Assembly: GCF_001579805.1 (NCBI RefSeq)
Contig: NZ_CP014546.1
Coordinates: 5,208,001 to 5,272,000 of the forward strand
Length of the DNA stretch: 64,000 nt
Direction of reading: 5' to 3'
From: Pseudomonas azotoformans
GTDB taxonomy: Bacteria > Pseudomonadota > Gammaproteobacteria > Pseudomonadales > Pseudomonadaceae
The position numbers were made by a program, and so were the translations under genes. Shown here in pieces: positions 34,305 through 45,371 of the stretch (position 1 is the first letter of the stretch; each line of letters begins with the position of its first letter). The notes under the pieces were generated by a model. The model did not search any database. It saw only the letters and a program-made list of their open reading frames with translations, and was not told where the DNA came from.

Positions 34305-37300
34305 TCAAGCCGGTTGCAGCACCGACTGACCGCTCAATGCCAGGTCCAGCAACTCACGGTTGGCCACCGCGTACATGGCGTAGTCCGTCCCCACAGCGGC
34401 ACGGATTTCCACCATCATCGCCACCCAACGCTGCGCCATGTCCTTGTGCTGCTCAAGCCACAGGGCCACGCGGGCTTCCATGTCTTGTGGCGCGTCGGCC
34501 ATTTGCAGCACGGAGATGGTGATTGCGCGTTGCTGCCAGTCCACGTCGTCGCGGAAGGCTTCACGGGCCTGGGCCTGCCAGTTGTTGGCCACCGGCAGAT
34601 CGCTGATCTGCTGCAGGTACCACGGCAAGTCCAAGGCGCTGCCGACGGCGAAGTAGGCCTTGGCCACTTCGGCGGCGTCATGCCCGGTCACATCAGCGGC
34701 TTCGATGATCGGCAGCAAGGTGTACAGGTGAGTAGTGCCTGCAACCATGCGTGCCAACAACTCCGGCACACCGGCTTCGGTGTATTTGCCGTAGCGGTTC
34801 TGCCAGCCTTCGCGGGTCGGGCCTTCCAGCAGTTCGTCGAGCTTGAGGCCCAACGCCGCCAGGTGCGGACCGAAGTGCGCGGTGTCACGGCCAGCGTCCT
34901 GCTCGTTGCGACGGCTGCGCAGGAACCAGCGTGTAGCACGGCGGCCCAGGCGCATCAGCTCATCCATCAACTCCAGTTGCACGTCAGCGGAAACCTGGTG
35001 GTCCAGGGCTTCGATCTGGCGGAACCAGTGCGGGAGGTGGAAGATGTCACGCACGATCACATAAGCGCCTGCCACGTTCGCCGGGCTCATGCCGGTCGAC
35101 TCTTTGAGTCGTTGAACGAAGGTGATACCCATGTGGTTGACCAGGTCGTTGGCGATCTGGGTGCTGACGATCTCACGCTTCAGGCGGTGGCGACGCATGG
35201 CCTCGGAGAACTTGGCGACCAGGCTCGGTGGGAACGCGGTTTCCATGTCACGGGTCAGGTAGTCGTCATCCGGCACCAGCGACTTGAGCAGCGCTTCCTT
35301 GAGGTCGATCTTGCTGTAGGAGATCAGCACCGACAGTTCCGGACGGGTCAGGCCCTTGCCATTCGCGGCGCGCTCGGTGAGCTGCTCCTCGGTCGGCAGG
35401 TACTCGATGGCGCGGTCCAGCTTGCCACGGCCTTCCAGGTCGCTCATCAGGCGCTTGTACTCGGCGGCACGCTCGTAGGCACGGCGCGCGGCCAGGGACA
35501 GGGCCTGGGTTTGCTTGTAGTTGTTGCCCAACACCAGGTTGCCGACTTCGTCGGTCATGCTCGCCAGCAACTGGTTGCGTTGCTTGTCGGTCATGTCACC
35601 GGCCTGCACCACTTCGTTGAGCAGGATCTTGATGTTCACTTCGTGGTCGGAGCAGTCCACGCCACCGGCGTTGTCGATGAAGTCGGTGTTGGAACCGCCG
35701 CCATTGAGGCCGAATTCCACACGACCCAGCTGGGTCATACCGAGGTTACCGCCCTCGCCCACTACCTTACAGCGCAGCTCGTTGCCGTTGACGCGCAGCG
35801 CGTCGTTGGCCTTGTCGCCCACGTCGGCATGGCTTTCGGTGCTGGCCTTGACGTAGGTGCCGATACCGCCGTTCCACAACAGGTCCACCGGCGCCTTGAG
35901 CAAGGCATTCAGCAGTTCGGTCGGGGTCAGCTTGTCGGCCGCGATGTCGAAGCGCTCTTTCATCTGTGGCGAGATGGCAATGCTCTTCGCGCTGCGCGAG
36001 AAGATACCGCCGCCTTCAGACATGATGCTGGTGTCGTAGTCGGTCCAGGCCGAACGCGGCAGCTCGAACATGCGCTGACGCTCGACGAAGCTGGTGGCCG
36101 GGTTCGGGTTTGGATCGATGAAGATATGCAGATGGTTGAAGGCCGCGACCAGTTGTAGCTTGTCGGACATCAACAAGCCGTTACCGAACACGTCACCGGC
36201 CATATCGCCAACGCCCACCACGGTGATGCTGTCTTCCTGCACGTTGATGCCGCGCTCACGGAAGTGACGCTGCACGCCGACCCACGCGCCCTTGGCGGTG
36301 ATGCCCATCTTCTTGTGGTCGTAACCGGCGGAACCACCGGACGCGAACGCGTCACCCAGCCAGAAGCCGTAGTCGATGGCGATGCCGTTGGCGATGTCGG
36401 AGAAGGTCGCAGTGCCCTTGTCCGCAGCCACCACCAGGTACGGGTCATCGTTGTCATGGCGCACAACGTTGGCCGGCGGTACCAGGGCGCCGTCCTTCAG
36501 GTTGTCGGTGATGTCCAACAGGCCGGAAATGAAGATGCGGTAGCAGGCGATGCCCTCGGCCCGCGATCTCGTCACGGCTGCCGCCCAGTGGCAGGCGACG
36601 CGGCAGGAAGCCGCCCTTCGCACCCACTGGCACGATGACCGAGTTCTTCACTTGCTGGGCTTTTACCAGGCCGAGCACTTCAGTGCGGAAGTCTTCTTCA
36701 CGGTCGGACCAGCGCAGGCCGCCGCGCGCGACGTTGCCAAAGCGCAGGTGCACACCTTCGACGCGTGGCGAGTACACGAAGATTTCAAACTTCGGCACCG
36801 GCTTAGGCAGTTCAGGGATCGCGTGCGGGTTGAACTTGAAGCTGAAGTACGACTTGTTCTGGCCGTTGGCGTCAGTCTGGTAGAAGTTGGTGCGCAGGGT
36901 CGCCTTGATCAGGTCCAGGTAGCGACGCAGGATGCGGTCTTCGTTGAGCACCTGAACGTCGTCCAGGGCCGAAAGAATCGCTTGTTCCAGGCGTAGCTGC
37001 TTGTCTTCCAGGTCGTCGCTGGTGAGCTTGCGCGCCAGGTAGAAACGGGTCTTGAACAACCGGGTCAACTCGCGGGCGATGTCGGTGTGGTTGTTCAGGG
37101 TGCTGGCGATGTAACCCAGGTCGAAGCCCAGACGGATCTGCTTCAGGTAACGGGCGTAGGCACGCAGCAGTGCCACGTCGCGCCATGGCAGGCCGGCGGT
37201 GAGTACCAAGCGGTTGAACGCATCGTTTTCGGCGTCGCCATGCACGATGTGCACAAACGCGTCCTGCAGGGTGTCGTTGAGCTGCTGGATGTCCAGGTTC

Positions 37301-39174
37301 ACGCCTTCGGCGGCAATGAACGCGAAATCGTGGATCCAGAACTCACGGCCATTGGCGTGACGCAGGCGGTACGGGAACTCGCCCAGCACCCGCAGGCCGA
37401 GGTTTTCCAGGATCGGCAGCACGTCGGACAGCGCCAGCGGGGTATCGGCGTGGTAGAGCTTGCAATGCAGCTCGCGCTGGCCAGACACCTGGCCCAGCGG
37501 CTGGTAGAAGCTCATCACCAGCGGGTTGGCTTCGGTCAGGCTGAGCAAGTGCTGCATGTCGACCACGGCCGAATGCGCGGCGAAACGCTCGCGGTAACCG
37601 GCTGGGAAGCCTTTAGGGAAGTCGGCCAGCACGTTGGTGCCGTGCGCTTCGCCGAAGCTTTCCACGACCAGGCTGGCGTAGTCGTCCTGCCAGCTGCGGC
37701 AGGCCTGCACCACTTCTTTTTCCAGTTGCAGCGGGTCGATGTCCAGGCGGTTCTTCGGGTCAACCCGCAGGATCAGCTGTACACGGGCCAGCACGGACTC
37801 GGAGAAGAACGTCCAGAATTCGCAATCCGAGGCCTTCAAGCGATCCATCAGCACTTGCTGGATCTTCTGGCGCACTTCGGTGGAATAGATGTCGCGCGGC
37901 ACGTAGGCCAGGCAGTAGCAGAAACGACCGTACGGGTCTTTGCGCAGGAACACGCGGATCTTGTTGCGTTCCTGGATCTGCACAATCGACATCACGGTGC
38001 TGAACAGCTCGTCGACCGGGGTCTGGAACAGGTCGTCGCGTGGCAATACTTCAACCACCTGCGCCAGTTCCTTGCCCAGGTGAGCCTTGGGCTGGAAGCC
38101 GGAGCGGCGTTCGATTTCCGCAACCTTGCGACGGATATACGGAATCACCCGCACGCTTTCGCCATACACCGACGAGGTGTACAGGCCCATGAAGCGGTGT
38201 TCCTTGATCACTTTGCCGTCGGCGCTGATCTCACGGATCGACACATAGTCCGGATACGCCGGACGGTGCACGCGGCTCGGATGCGCGGCCTTGGCGAACG
38301 ACAGCACAGTCGGTTCACGCAGGTAGGCTACGGCATAGTCTTCGATGCGCAGGTCGTCGGCGGTGAGGCCAGCGCGCAGCAGTTTGGTCAGACCGAGGAA
38401 CGAATCGGCGTCATATTCGATATGACCGCCGTCTGCCTCGTCACGTACCACGAACTCTTCATAGCCGAGGAAGGTGAAGTGGTTGCCCACCAGCCATTCC
38501 AGGAAGTTCTTGATCTCGGCTTTCTCTTCGCCGTCGATGCTGAACTGGCTGGCGTCGATACCGGCCAGCAGGTCCTGGACCTTGGCTTTCATCGGTTCGA
38601 AATCGGCTACGGCCACGCGCACTTCGCCCAGCACCTGCTCCAGCTCTTTGCTCAGCACGTTCAGTTCGGCGGCGTTGGCGCAGCGGTCGATTTCCAGGTA
38701 CATCAGCGATTCTTGCAGGATGCCTTCGCCCTGGGTGCCTTTTGGCAGGATCTCCAGCAGCTCGCCCTTGGCGCCACGGCGTACGCTGAGCACGGTGGTC
38801 TGCAAGGTGTGAATGCTGTAGCCGCGACGGTTCAGCTCGGTACGCACCGAATCCACCAGGAACGGCAGGTCATGGTGCAGCACTTCGACCGCGGTATGGG
38901 TCGACTGCCAGCCATGACGTTCGTAATCGGGGTTGTAGACCCGCACTTGCGGTTGGGTGTGGTCAAAGCGCTCAAGCAGGCGCCAGGCAGAAAGAGTGCA
39001 ACCGGCCAGGTCGGAAAGGCGACGCTGGGTCAGTTCGTCCAGGGAAATGATGCCGAAGAATTGTTCAGCGAACAGCGCCACTTGTGGCAGTGCCTGTTCA
39101 CTGATGTGCTGCGCCAGTGCCGCTTGCAGTTGATGCTGGAAGTCGGCCTTGCTGGCTGCGGTGAAGAACGCCAT
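34305..39174 (-). CDS. gdhB: NAD-specific glutamate dehydrogenase, large type (one 1-nt frameshift in this sequence)
   Basis: Oxidative deamination of glutamate to 2-oxoglutarate with NAD. Starting at ATG 39174, the N-terminal half carries regulatory ACT-type segments (LPFLVDSVRTELNRRGYSIH); the catalytic half contains VPVGAKGGF, NDDPYLVVAADKGTATFSDIAN and VVGVGDMAGDVFGNG. The frame breaks at 36560-36562: one extra C on the plus strand turns EIAAEGIACYRIF into EIAGRGHRLLPH. Corrected length is 1622 residues, as expected for the 180-kDa pseudomonad enzyme. The break is in a GGCCC run and the downstream frame is intact to 34305, so an assembly error is likely. If real, the enzyme loses its catalytic half. 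Confidence 0.92.
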
Positions 39175-39664
39175 CTGTGGTACTCCGCTTGGGCTTGTTA
39201 TTGATGGAAGCGTCGCGTGTTATCCCCTTGCGGGGAGACCGTCAGCGCTGTTCGCTGGTACTGATATAAGCACACTAGCGAATCAGGGTGACAGGTGGGT
39301 GAAGCTGGACAAGACAATGAGGTCACATACAACTTCCATAAGATGCGCACCTTGCCGGGTGACGGTACGACGGGCAGGTCAGGCGCCTGGCTCATGCACA
39401 TCCGTTGCGCAGCTTAACGAGTGTGGGAAGCCCACTGCTTGCGACGCTGCGACATATTCGGTCATCGGTAAGCAGGCGTGGGGTTGCGACTTGGGCAACC
39501 CGCTATTTCCAGGCAAAAAACCGCCTGTTGAACCGCCTGCGAGTACCAGAAATGACTGATATTGCCCGTCAGGTCATGCACTGGGTCTGACACAGGATGC
39601 AGCACAAAATTCGCCGCAATGGCACAATTGCCCGCATTACGCCTTACCCCAGACAGGATTCCCC
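39175..39664. other. 490-bp intergenic region without a supported gene
   Basis: Lies between divergent gdhB and the small acidic-protein gene. A 136-residue frame (39149-39559) exists but begins inside gdhB, has no ribosome site and no family resemblance. I see no clear hairpin, repeat or terminator. It probably holds promoters for both neighbours. Confidence 0.6.
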
Positions 39665-40018
39665 ATGCTGCAGCTGAAAACCGATGCCCTGATGGTCACC
39701 CCGTGCGATGACGAAGAAGACAACATGGCGATGCTGTGCTGCCACGGCAAGAACGGCGAGATGTTCATGCTGACCCGTTACCCGGATGAAGACGAAGTGG
39801 AACTGACCTGGGATTACGAGCCGTCGACCCTCGACCGGCTGAAAGTCACCCTGGGCGCCACGACGCTGCTGGTTGAGCTGGCCGCAGGCGATGCCGATGC
39901 ACTGGGCGGCAAGGACCAGCTGGAGATCACCCACGCCACCAGCGCGTCGGACCTGGCCGAAGTCGAGGAAACCCTGCAAAACATCCTCAAAGGCACTGGC
40001 ACCTACGTCCGCGCGTGA
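39665..40018 (+). CDS. small acidic conserved protein of unknown function
   Basis: 117 residues, cytosolic. It is strongly acidic (DDEEDN, YPDEDEVEL, DLAEVEE), with a beta-rich N-terminal half (MLTRYPDEDEVELTWDYEPSTLDRLKVTLGATTLLVEL) and a C-terminal helix. Two Cys (LCCHG) lie early. I do not recognise a named family. It is preceded by CAGGATTCCCC and stands 147 nt before the Bat operon, with no terminator seen between them. Confidence 0.7.
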   Translation: MLQLKTDALMVTPCDDEEDNMAMLCCHGKNGEMFMLTRYPDEDEVELTWDYEPSTLDRLKVTLGATTLLVELAAGDADALGGKDQLEITHATSASDLAEVEETLQNILKGTGTYVRA

Positions 40019-40165
40019 TGCCTCGCACACAAAATTCCTACAAGTATTGCCAAAAATACCCGTTACGCCGTTAGTCGCCAGCCCCTTCGATGCATTAAAG
40101 TAAGCCTCCCAAGCCCGGCGTTTTTTTCTCGACCACCGGGCTCATCTCTCCAGGAACCGTCATCG

Positions 40166-41125
<960 letters not shown>

Positions 41126-41130
41126 AACCC

Positions 41131-42063
41131 ATGAACGCCGGTGATGGGATCCGCGTCACGCTCAGCGAATTGATCGAGATGCGCCATCGCGTGCGCGAAG
41201 TGCAGCTGTTTTCCACGCCGAGTCAGCGCAGCCCGTTGATCGGCCTGCACCACTCCAAGCTGCGCGGGCGTGGCGTGGACTTCGACCAGGTGCGCGTGTA
41301 CCAGGCCGGCGACGACGTGCGCACCATCGACTGGCGCGTCACCGCACGCACTCAGGAGCCGCACACCAAGCTGTTCCATGAAGAACGCGAACGGCCGATC
41401 TTCATCATGGTGGAGCAAAGCTGCCGGCTGTTTTTCGGCTCGGGGCAGATGTTCAAGTCGGTGCTGGCCGCCCAAGCCGCCAGCCTGATCGGCTGGGCCG
41501 CGCTGGGGCATAACGACCGTGTGGGCGGGCTGGTGTTCGGCGACAACGAGCACTACGAAATCAAGCCGCGCCGCAGCAAGCAAAGCCTGCTGCAACTGCT
41601 CAACCGCCTGGTGCGGGTCAACCAGAGCCTGAGCACCGAAAGCCGCCCCGAAGCCGACGCCCTTGGTATGGCCCTGCGCCGTGGCCGCGAAGTGTTGCGC
41701 CCTGGCAGCCTGGTGATTGTGATCTGCGATGAGCGCGCACTGACCGAAGGCGCCGAGCAACAGCTGAGCTTGCTGTCGCGGCATTGCGATTTGCTGCTGT
41801 TACCGATCTCCGACCCACTGGACCATGCCCTGCCCGCCGCCGGGCTGCTGCGTTTCGCCGAACGCGGTGCCCAGCTGGAACTGGACACGCTGAATTTCGA
41901 CCTGCGCCAGGCCTACAAGGCCCAGGCCGAAGCGCGCCTTGCGCGCTGGGAGCTGCTCGCGCAGAAACTGCGCGTACTGCTGATGCCCTTGAGCACCCAG
42001 AGCGAAATGGTCGAGCAACTACGCGAATACCTCAACCCGCAACGCCCGGTTAAAAAACAATGA
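41131..42063 (+). CDS. DUF58 domain protein
   Basis: 310 residues from ATG 41131; a TTG at 41122 is an alternative. DUF58 core: STPSQRSPLIGLHHSKLRGRGVDFDQVRVYQAGDDVRTIDWRVTARTQEPHTKLFHEERERPIFIMVEQS, a vWA-like fold whose metal motif is altered (VEQSCR). It is cytosolic and a partner of the MoxR ATPase. Its TGA overlaps the next ATG by 4 nt. Confidence 0.9.
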   Translation: MNAGDGIRVTLSELIEMRHRVREVQLFSTPSQRSPLIGLHHSKLRGRGVDFDQVRVYQAGDDVRTIDWRVTARTQEPHTKLFHEERERPIFIMVEQSCRLFFGSGQMFKSVLAAQAASLIGWAALGHNDRVGGLVFGDNEHYEIKPRRSKQSLLQLLNRLVRVNQSLSTESRPEADALGMALRRGREVLRPGSLVIVICDERALTEGAEQQLSLLSRHCDLLLLPISDPLDHALPAAGLLRFAERGAQLELDTLNFDLRQAYKAQAEARLARWELLAQKLRVLLMPLSTQSEMVEQLREYLNPQRPVKKQ

Positions 42064-42554
42064 GCAGCCTTGACCAACTGCAACCGCTGATCGCCCCACC
42101 CGCCATCGGCTTCTGGCCGCCCGCGCCGGGTTGGTGGCTGTTGCTGCTGGTGATTCCGCTGCTCGGCTGGGGCCTGTGGTCACTGCGTCGCTTTCTGCCG
42201 ACCCGCCGCCCCATCGCCCGTGCCGAACAACCCTTGGACCCGCTGCGCATCGCCGCCCTGGCAGAGCTTGCGCTCATGCCCAAGCCTTACGATGGCGCGC
42301 CCGCCGGTGCCTGGCTGCAACAGCTCAACGGCCTGCTCAAGCGCCTGTGCCGCAACGACTACCCCTACAGCCAGAGCCACACCCTCAACGGCCGCAAATG
42401 GCTGGCATTCCTCGACAACCGCTGCCCCGCCGCAGGCCTCACGCGCTGGATGGTCTTGGTCGAAGGCGCCTACAAACCCGAATGCAAACTCGACGACAAG
42501 GCCATCGCCGGCCTGACCCAGGCCGTCGACACCTGGATTCGCAAACATGTTTGA
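42060..42554 (+). CDS. DUF4381 membrane protein
   Basis: 164 residues. A short N-terminal tail is followed by one TM helix (WWLLLLVIPLLGWGLWSL, about 23-40), then a cytosolic helical domain with LNGLLKRLCRNDYPYSQSHTLNGRKWLAFLDNRCP. Typical DUF4381, the third gene of Bat operons. Overlaps DUF58 by 4 nt and the vWA gene by 8 nt. Confidence 0.88.
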   Translation: MSSLDQLQPLIAPPAIGFWPPAPGWWLLLLVIPLLGWGLWSLRRFLPTRRPIARAEQPLDPLRIAALAELALMPKPYDGAPAGAWLQQLNGLLKRLCRNDYPYSQSHTLNGRKWLAFLDNRCPAAGLTRWMVLVEGAYKPECKLDDKAIAGLTQAVDTWIRKHV

Positions 42555-43635
42555 GTTCGCCTGGCCGTGGATCTTCGCCCTGTTGCCCTTGCCGTGGTTG
42601 ATGCGCCTTGTGCTGCCGGCCGCCGACAGCGGTGAGCCCGCCTTGAAGGTCAGCTACCTCAGCGACCTTGAAGGCCTGGCCCGTCGCCGCGCCCGCGTCA
42701 ACCTGCCCGGCTGGCGCCAGCAAGCGCCGTTCGTGGTGCTGTGGTTGCTGCTGCTCACCGCCGCCGCGCGCCCGGAATGGCTCGGCGAACCGTTACCGAT
42801 TGCCGCCAGTGGCCGCGATCTGCTGGTGGCGGTGGACGTGTCTGGCTCCATGGATTTCCCCGATATGCATTGGCAGGACGACGACGTAAGTCGTTTGAGC
42901 CTGGTCAAGCACCTGCTTGGCGATTTCCTTGAGGAGCGTGAAGGCGACCGCGTCGGCCTGATCCTGTTCGGCAGCCAGGCCTACCTGCAGGCGCCACTGA
43001 CTTTTGATCGCCGCACCGTGCGCGCCTGGCTGGACGAAGCGCGCATCGGCATCGCCGGCAAGAACACCGCGATTGGTGACGCCATCGGCCTGGCCCTCAA
43101 ACGCCTGCGCCAGCGCCCGGCGCAGAGCCGCGTGCTGATCCTGGTCACTGACGGTGCCAACAATGCCGGGCAGATCGACCCGCTGACCGCCGCGCGCCTG
43201 GCGGCGGAAGAAGGCGTGAAGATCTACCCGATCGGCATCGGTGCCGACCCGGAACAAACCGGTTCCCTGGGCATCCTGGGCGTCAACCCGAGCCTGGACT
43301 TGGACGAACCGGCACTCAAGGCCATCGCCGAAGCCACCGGCGGCCAGTACTTCCGTGCCCGCGATGGTGAAGAGTTGCAAGCGATCAAAGCGACCCTCGA
43401 CAAACTCGAGCCCGTCGAACAGCAACCCACCCAAGCGCGCCCGGCCCTGGCGTTGTACAGCGCGCCACTGGCCCTGGCCTTGGTGCTGAGTATGTTGCTG
43501 GTGATTCAGGAGCGCTGGCCGAACAACGCGTTGCAACGGCTGTTCAACAAACTGTCGAGCAAGGGGATTTTCCTGCAACAACACCCTGAGTGGCGCCAGC
43601 GCCTCAAACGCCTGCGTTTGCGGAGGCGTCGATGA
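42547..43635 (+). CDS. BatA-type vWA membrane protein
   Basis: 362 residues. TM helices at about 4-22 and 57-75, then a vWA domain with an intact MIDAS: VAVDVSGSMDFPD (DxSxS), the Thr in LQAPLTFD and LVTDGANNAG. A third TM (LALYSAPLALALVLSMLLVIQERW, about 300-323) precedes a basic tail. It is embedded in the inner membrane with the vWA domain exposed. The end overlaps the following ATG (ATGA). Confidence 0.92.
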   Translation: MFEFAWPWIFALLPLPWLMRLVLPAADSGEPALKVSYLSDLEGLARRRARVNLPGWRQQAPFVVLWLLLLTAAARPEWLGEPLPIAASGRDLLVAVDVSGSMDFPDMHWQDDDVSRLSLVKHLLGDFLEEREGDRVGLILFGSQAYLQAPLTFDRRTVRAWLDEARIGIAGKNTAIGDAIGLALKRLRQRPAQSRVLILVTDGANNAGQIDPLTAARLAAEEGVKIYPIGIGADPEQTGSLGILGVNPSLDLDEPALKAIAEATGGQYFRARDGEELQAIKATLDKLEPVEQQPTQARPALALYSAPLALALVLSMLLVIQERWPNNALQRLFNKLSSKGIFLQQHPEWRQRLKRLRLRRRR

Positions 43636-45371
43636 TCGACCTGTGGCCGCATTGGTTTCGTCCATGGTGGTTGTTGCTGCTGCCGTTACTCGGCTGGTTG
43701 CTGTGCCACCTGTGGCACCGGCAAAAGCGCGCCGGGCGCTGGCAGATGATCCTGCCGCCGGCCTTCCACGCGGTGTTGCTCAGTGGTGGCAACGGCCGCG
43801 AGAGCAAATCGCCCTGGGTGGTACTGGGCATTGCCTGGCTGTTAGCCGTATTGGCGTTGCTCGGCCCGAGCTGGCAGCGTGTGGAGCAGTCCAGCCAGAA
43901 GCCTTCCGACCCGTTGGTGGTGCTGCTGGAACTGACCCCGGAAATGCTCGCCACCGACAGCCCGCCCAACCGCCTGGAACAGGCACGGCGCAAGCTGTAC
44001 GACTTGTTGCAGGCACGTACCGATGCGCAAACCGCCATCGTCGTGTATGCCGGTAGCGCCCACACGTTGGTGCCGCTGTCGGACGACCTGGCCACCAGCC
44101 GCAACTTGCTGGAAGCCTTGCGCCCGTCGATCATGCCTGAGCCCGGCCATCGCGCCGACCTGGCCGTCGAGAAAGCCCTCGGCCTGCTCAAGCAAGGTGG
44201 CCTCGGCCAGGGTCGCTTGCTGCTGATCGGTTCGTCGCTGTCCAAACAGGAACGCCAGGGCATTCGCCTGCTGCTGCAAAACGCACAATCGCCCACCTTG
44301 TCGATCCTTGGCATCGGCAGCCGCGAAGGCACGCCAGTCACCCAGGAAAGCGGTGAATTCCTCAAGGACGAACAAGGCGCGATCCTGGTACCGCGTCTCG
44401 ACAGCCCGACACTCAAGGCCTTCGCCAGTGAAATGGGCGGCCGCTACCGTGCCGCGCGCCTGGACGACAAGGACCTGCGCCAACTCGGCGTGCTCGACCC
44501 GCCGCAAACCTTGCGCAATGACGGCCAACTGCTGCACCTCGATACCTGGGCCGACCAGGGTTACTGGCTGCTCCTGCCCCTGCTGCTGCTCGCCGCCTGC
44601 GCCGGACGGCGTGGTTGGTTGTTCTGCCTGCCGCTGCTGCTGTTGAGTGCGCCGCAGCCCAGCTACGCGTTCGGCTTGCAAGACTTGTGGCTGCGTCCCG
44701 ACCAGCAAGGCCAATACCTGCTGAAGAAAAAGCGCCCCGCCGAAGCCGCCGAACACTTCGAAGACCCGCAGTGGAAAGGCGTGGCGCTTTACGAGGCCGG
44801 CAACTATGCCGAGGCGATCAAACTGTTTGCCGAAGGCAATGACGCCTACTCCCACTACAATCGGGGTAACGCCCTGGCCAAGTCCGGCGAACTGGAAGCC
44901 GCCATTGACGCCTACGAACAGGCCCTCGAAGCCCAGCCCGACCTGCAACCAGCCCTGAAAAACAAGGCGCTGGTGGAGGCACTGATGCAGGAGCAGGCCG
45001 AACCGGAACCCGCCGAACCTGCAAAAAACGAGGATGACGAAACCACCCAACCCGGCCAAACTGCGCAACCGGGCGCCAGCGGGCAAAACGCCACGGGCGG
45101 CGAGCCGTCTTCCCAGGGCCAGGGCGAAGCCGGGACTGACGACACCCAACCCGGCAACACGCCGCAAACCACGGGTAACGAAGTGCCGGGCAGCGAACTG
45201 GGCGACGAACAAACCACCACCCCGCCGCTGCGCCCCAATGACGCCAGCCTCGACGGTGAGCACCGCCAGGCCCTGGAGCAATGGCTGCAGGAGATCCCGG
45301 ACAACCCCGGCGAACTGCTGCGCCGCAAATTCTGGTACGAACAGCAACAACATCAGGACAAGACTCGATGA
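43632..45371 (+). CDS. BatB/BatC-type vWA-TPR membrane protein
   Basis: 579 residues from ATG 43632, overlapping the previous stop by 4 nt. TM helices at about 10-26 and 58-78; the vWA domain (about 90-290) has a degenerate metal motif (LLELTPEML instead of DxSxS). Another membrane stretch (YWLLLPLLLLAACAGRRGWLFCLPLLLLSAP) is followed by TPR units (residues about 360-455: AEHFEDPQWKGVALYEAGNYAEAIKLF, SHYNRGNALAKSGELEAAIDAYEQAL) and a low-complexity Glu/Gln/Thr/Gly tail. This fuses BatB and BatC functions. Confidence 0.9.
   Translation: MIDLWPHWFRPWWLLLLPLLGWLLCHLWHRQKRAGRWQMILPPAFHAVLLSGGNGRESKSPWVVLGIAWLLAVLALLGPSWQRVEQSSQKPSDPLVVLLELTPEMLATDSPPNRLEQARRKLYDLLQARTDAQTAIVVYAGSAHTLVPLSDDLATSRNLLEALRPSIMPEPGHRADLAVEKALGLLKQGGLGQGRLLLIGSSLSKQERQGIRLLLQNAQSPTLSILGIGSREGTPVTQESGEFLKDEQGAILVPRLDSPTLKAFASEMGGRYRAARLDDKDLRQLGVLDPPQTLRNDGQLLHLDTWADQGYWLLLPLLLLAACAGRRGWLFCLPLLLLSAPQPSYAFGLQDLWLRPDQQGQYLLKKKRPAEAAEHFEDPQWKGVALYEAGNYAEAIKLFAEGNDAYSHYNRGNALAKSGELEAAIDAYEQALEAQPDLQPALKNKALVEALMQEQAEPEPAEPAKNEDDETTQPGQTAQPGASGQNATGGEPSSQGQGEAGTDDTQPGNTPQTTGNEVPGSELGDEQTTTPPLRPNDASLDGEHRQALEQWLQEIPDNPGELLRRKFWYEQQQHQDKTR

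Noticed and set aside
37087..39204. 705-residue open frame antisense to gdhB, with a similar 614-residue one at 34314-36158
   Set aside because: His/Gln/Val-rich shadow text with no motifs; the opposite strand is a conserved enzyme.
39149..39559. 136-residue frame in the gdhB upstream gap
   Set aside because: Starts within gdhB, no ribosome site, no recognisable domain.
43842..45353. 503-residue minus-strand frame opposite the vWA-TPR gene
   Set aside because: Shadow of a gene with strong domain evidence on the plus strand.
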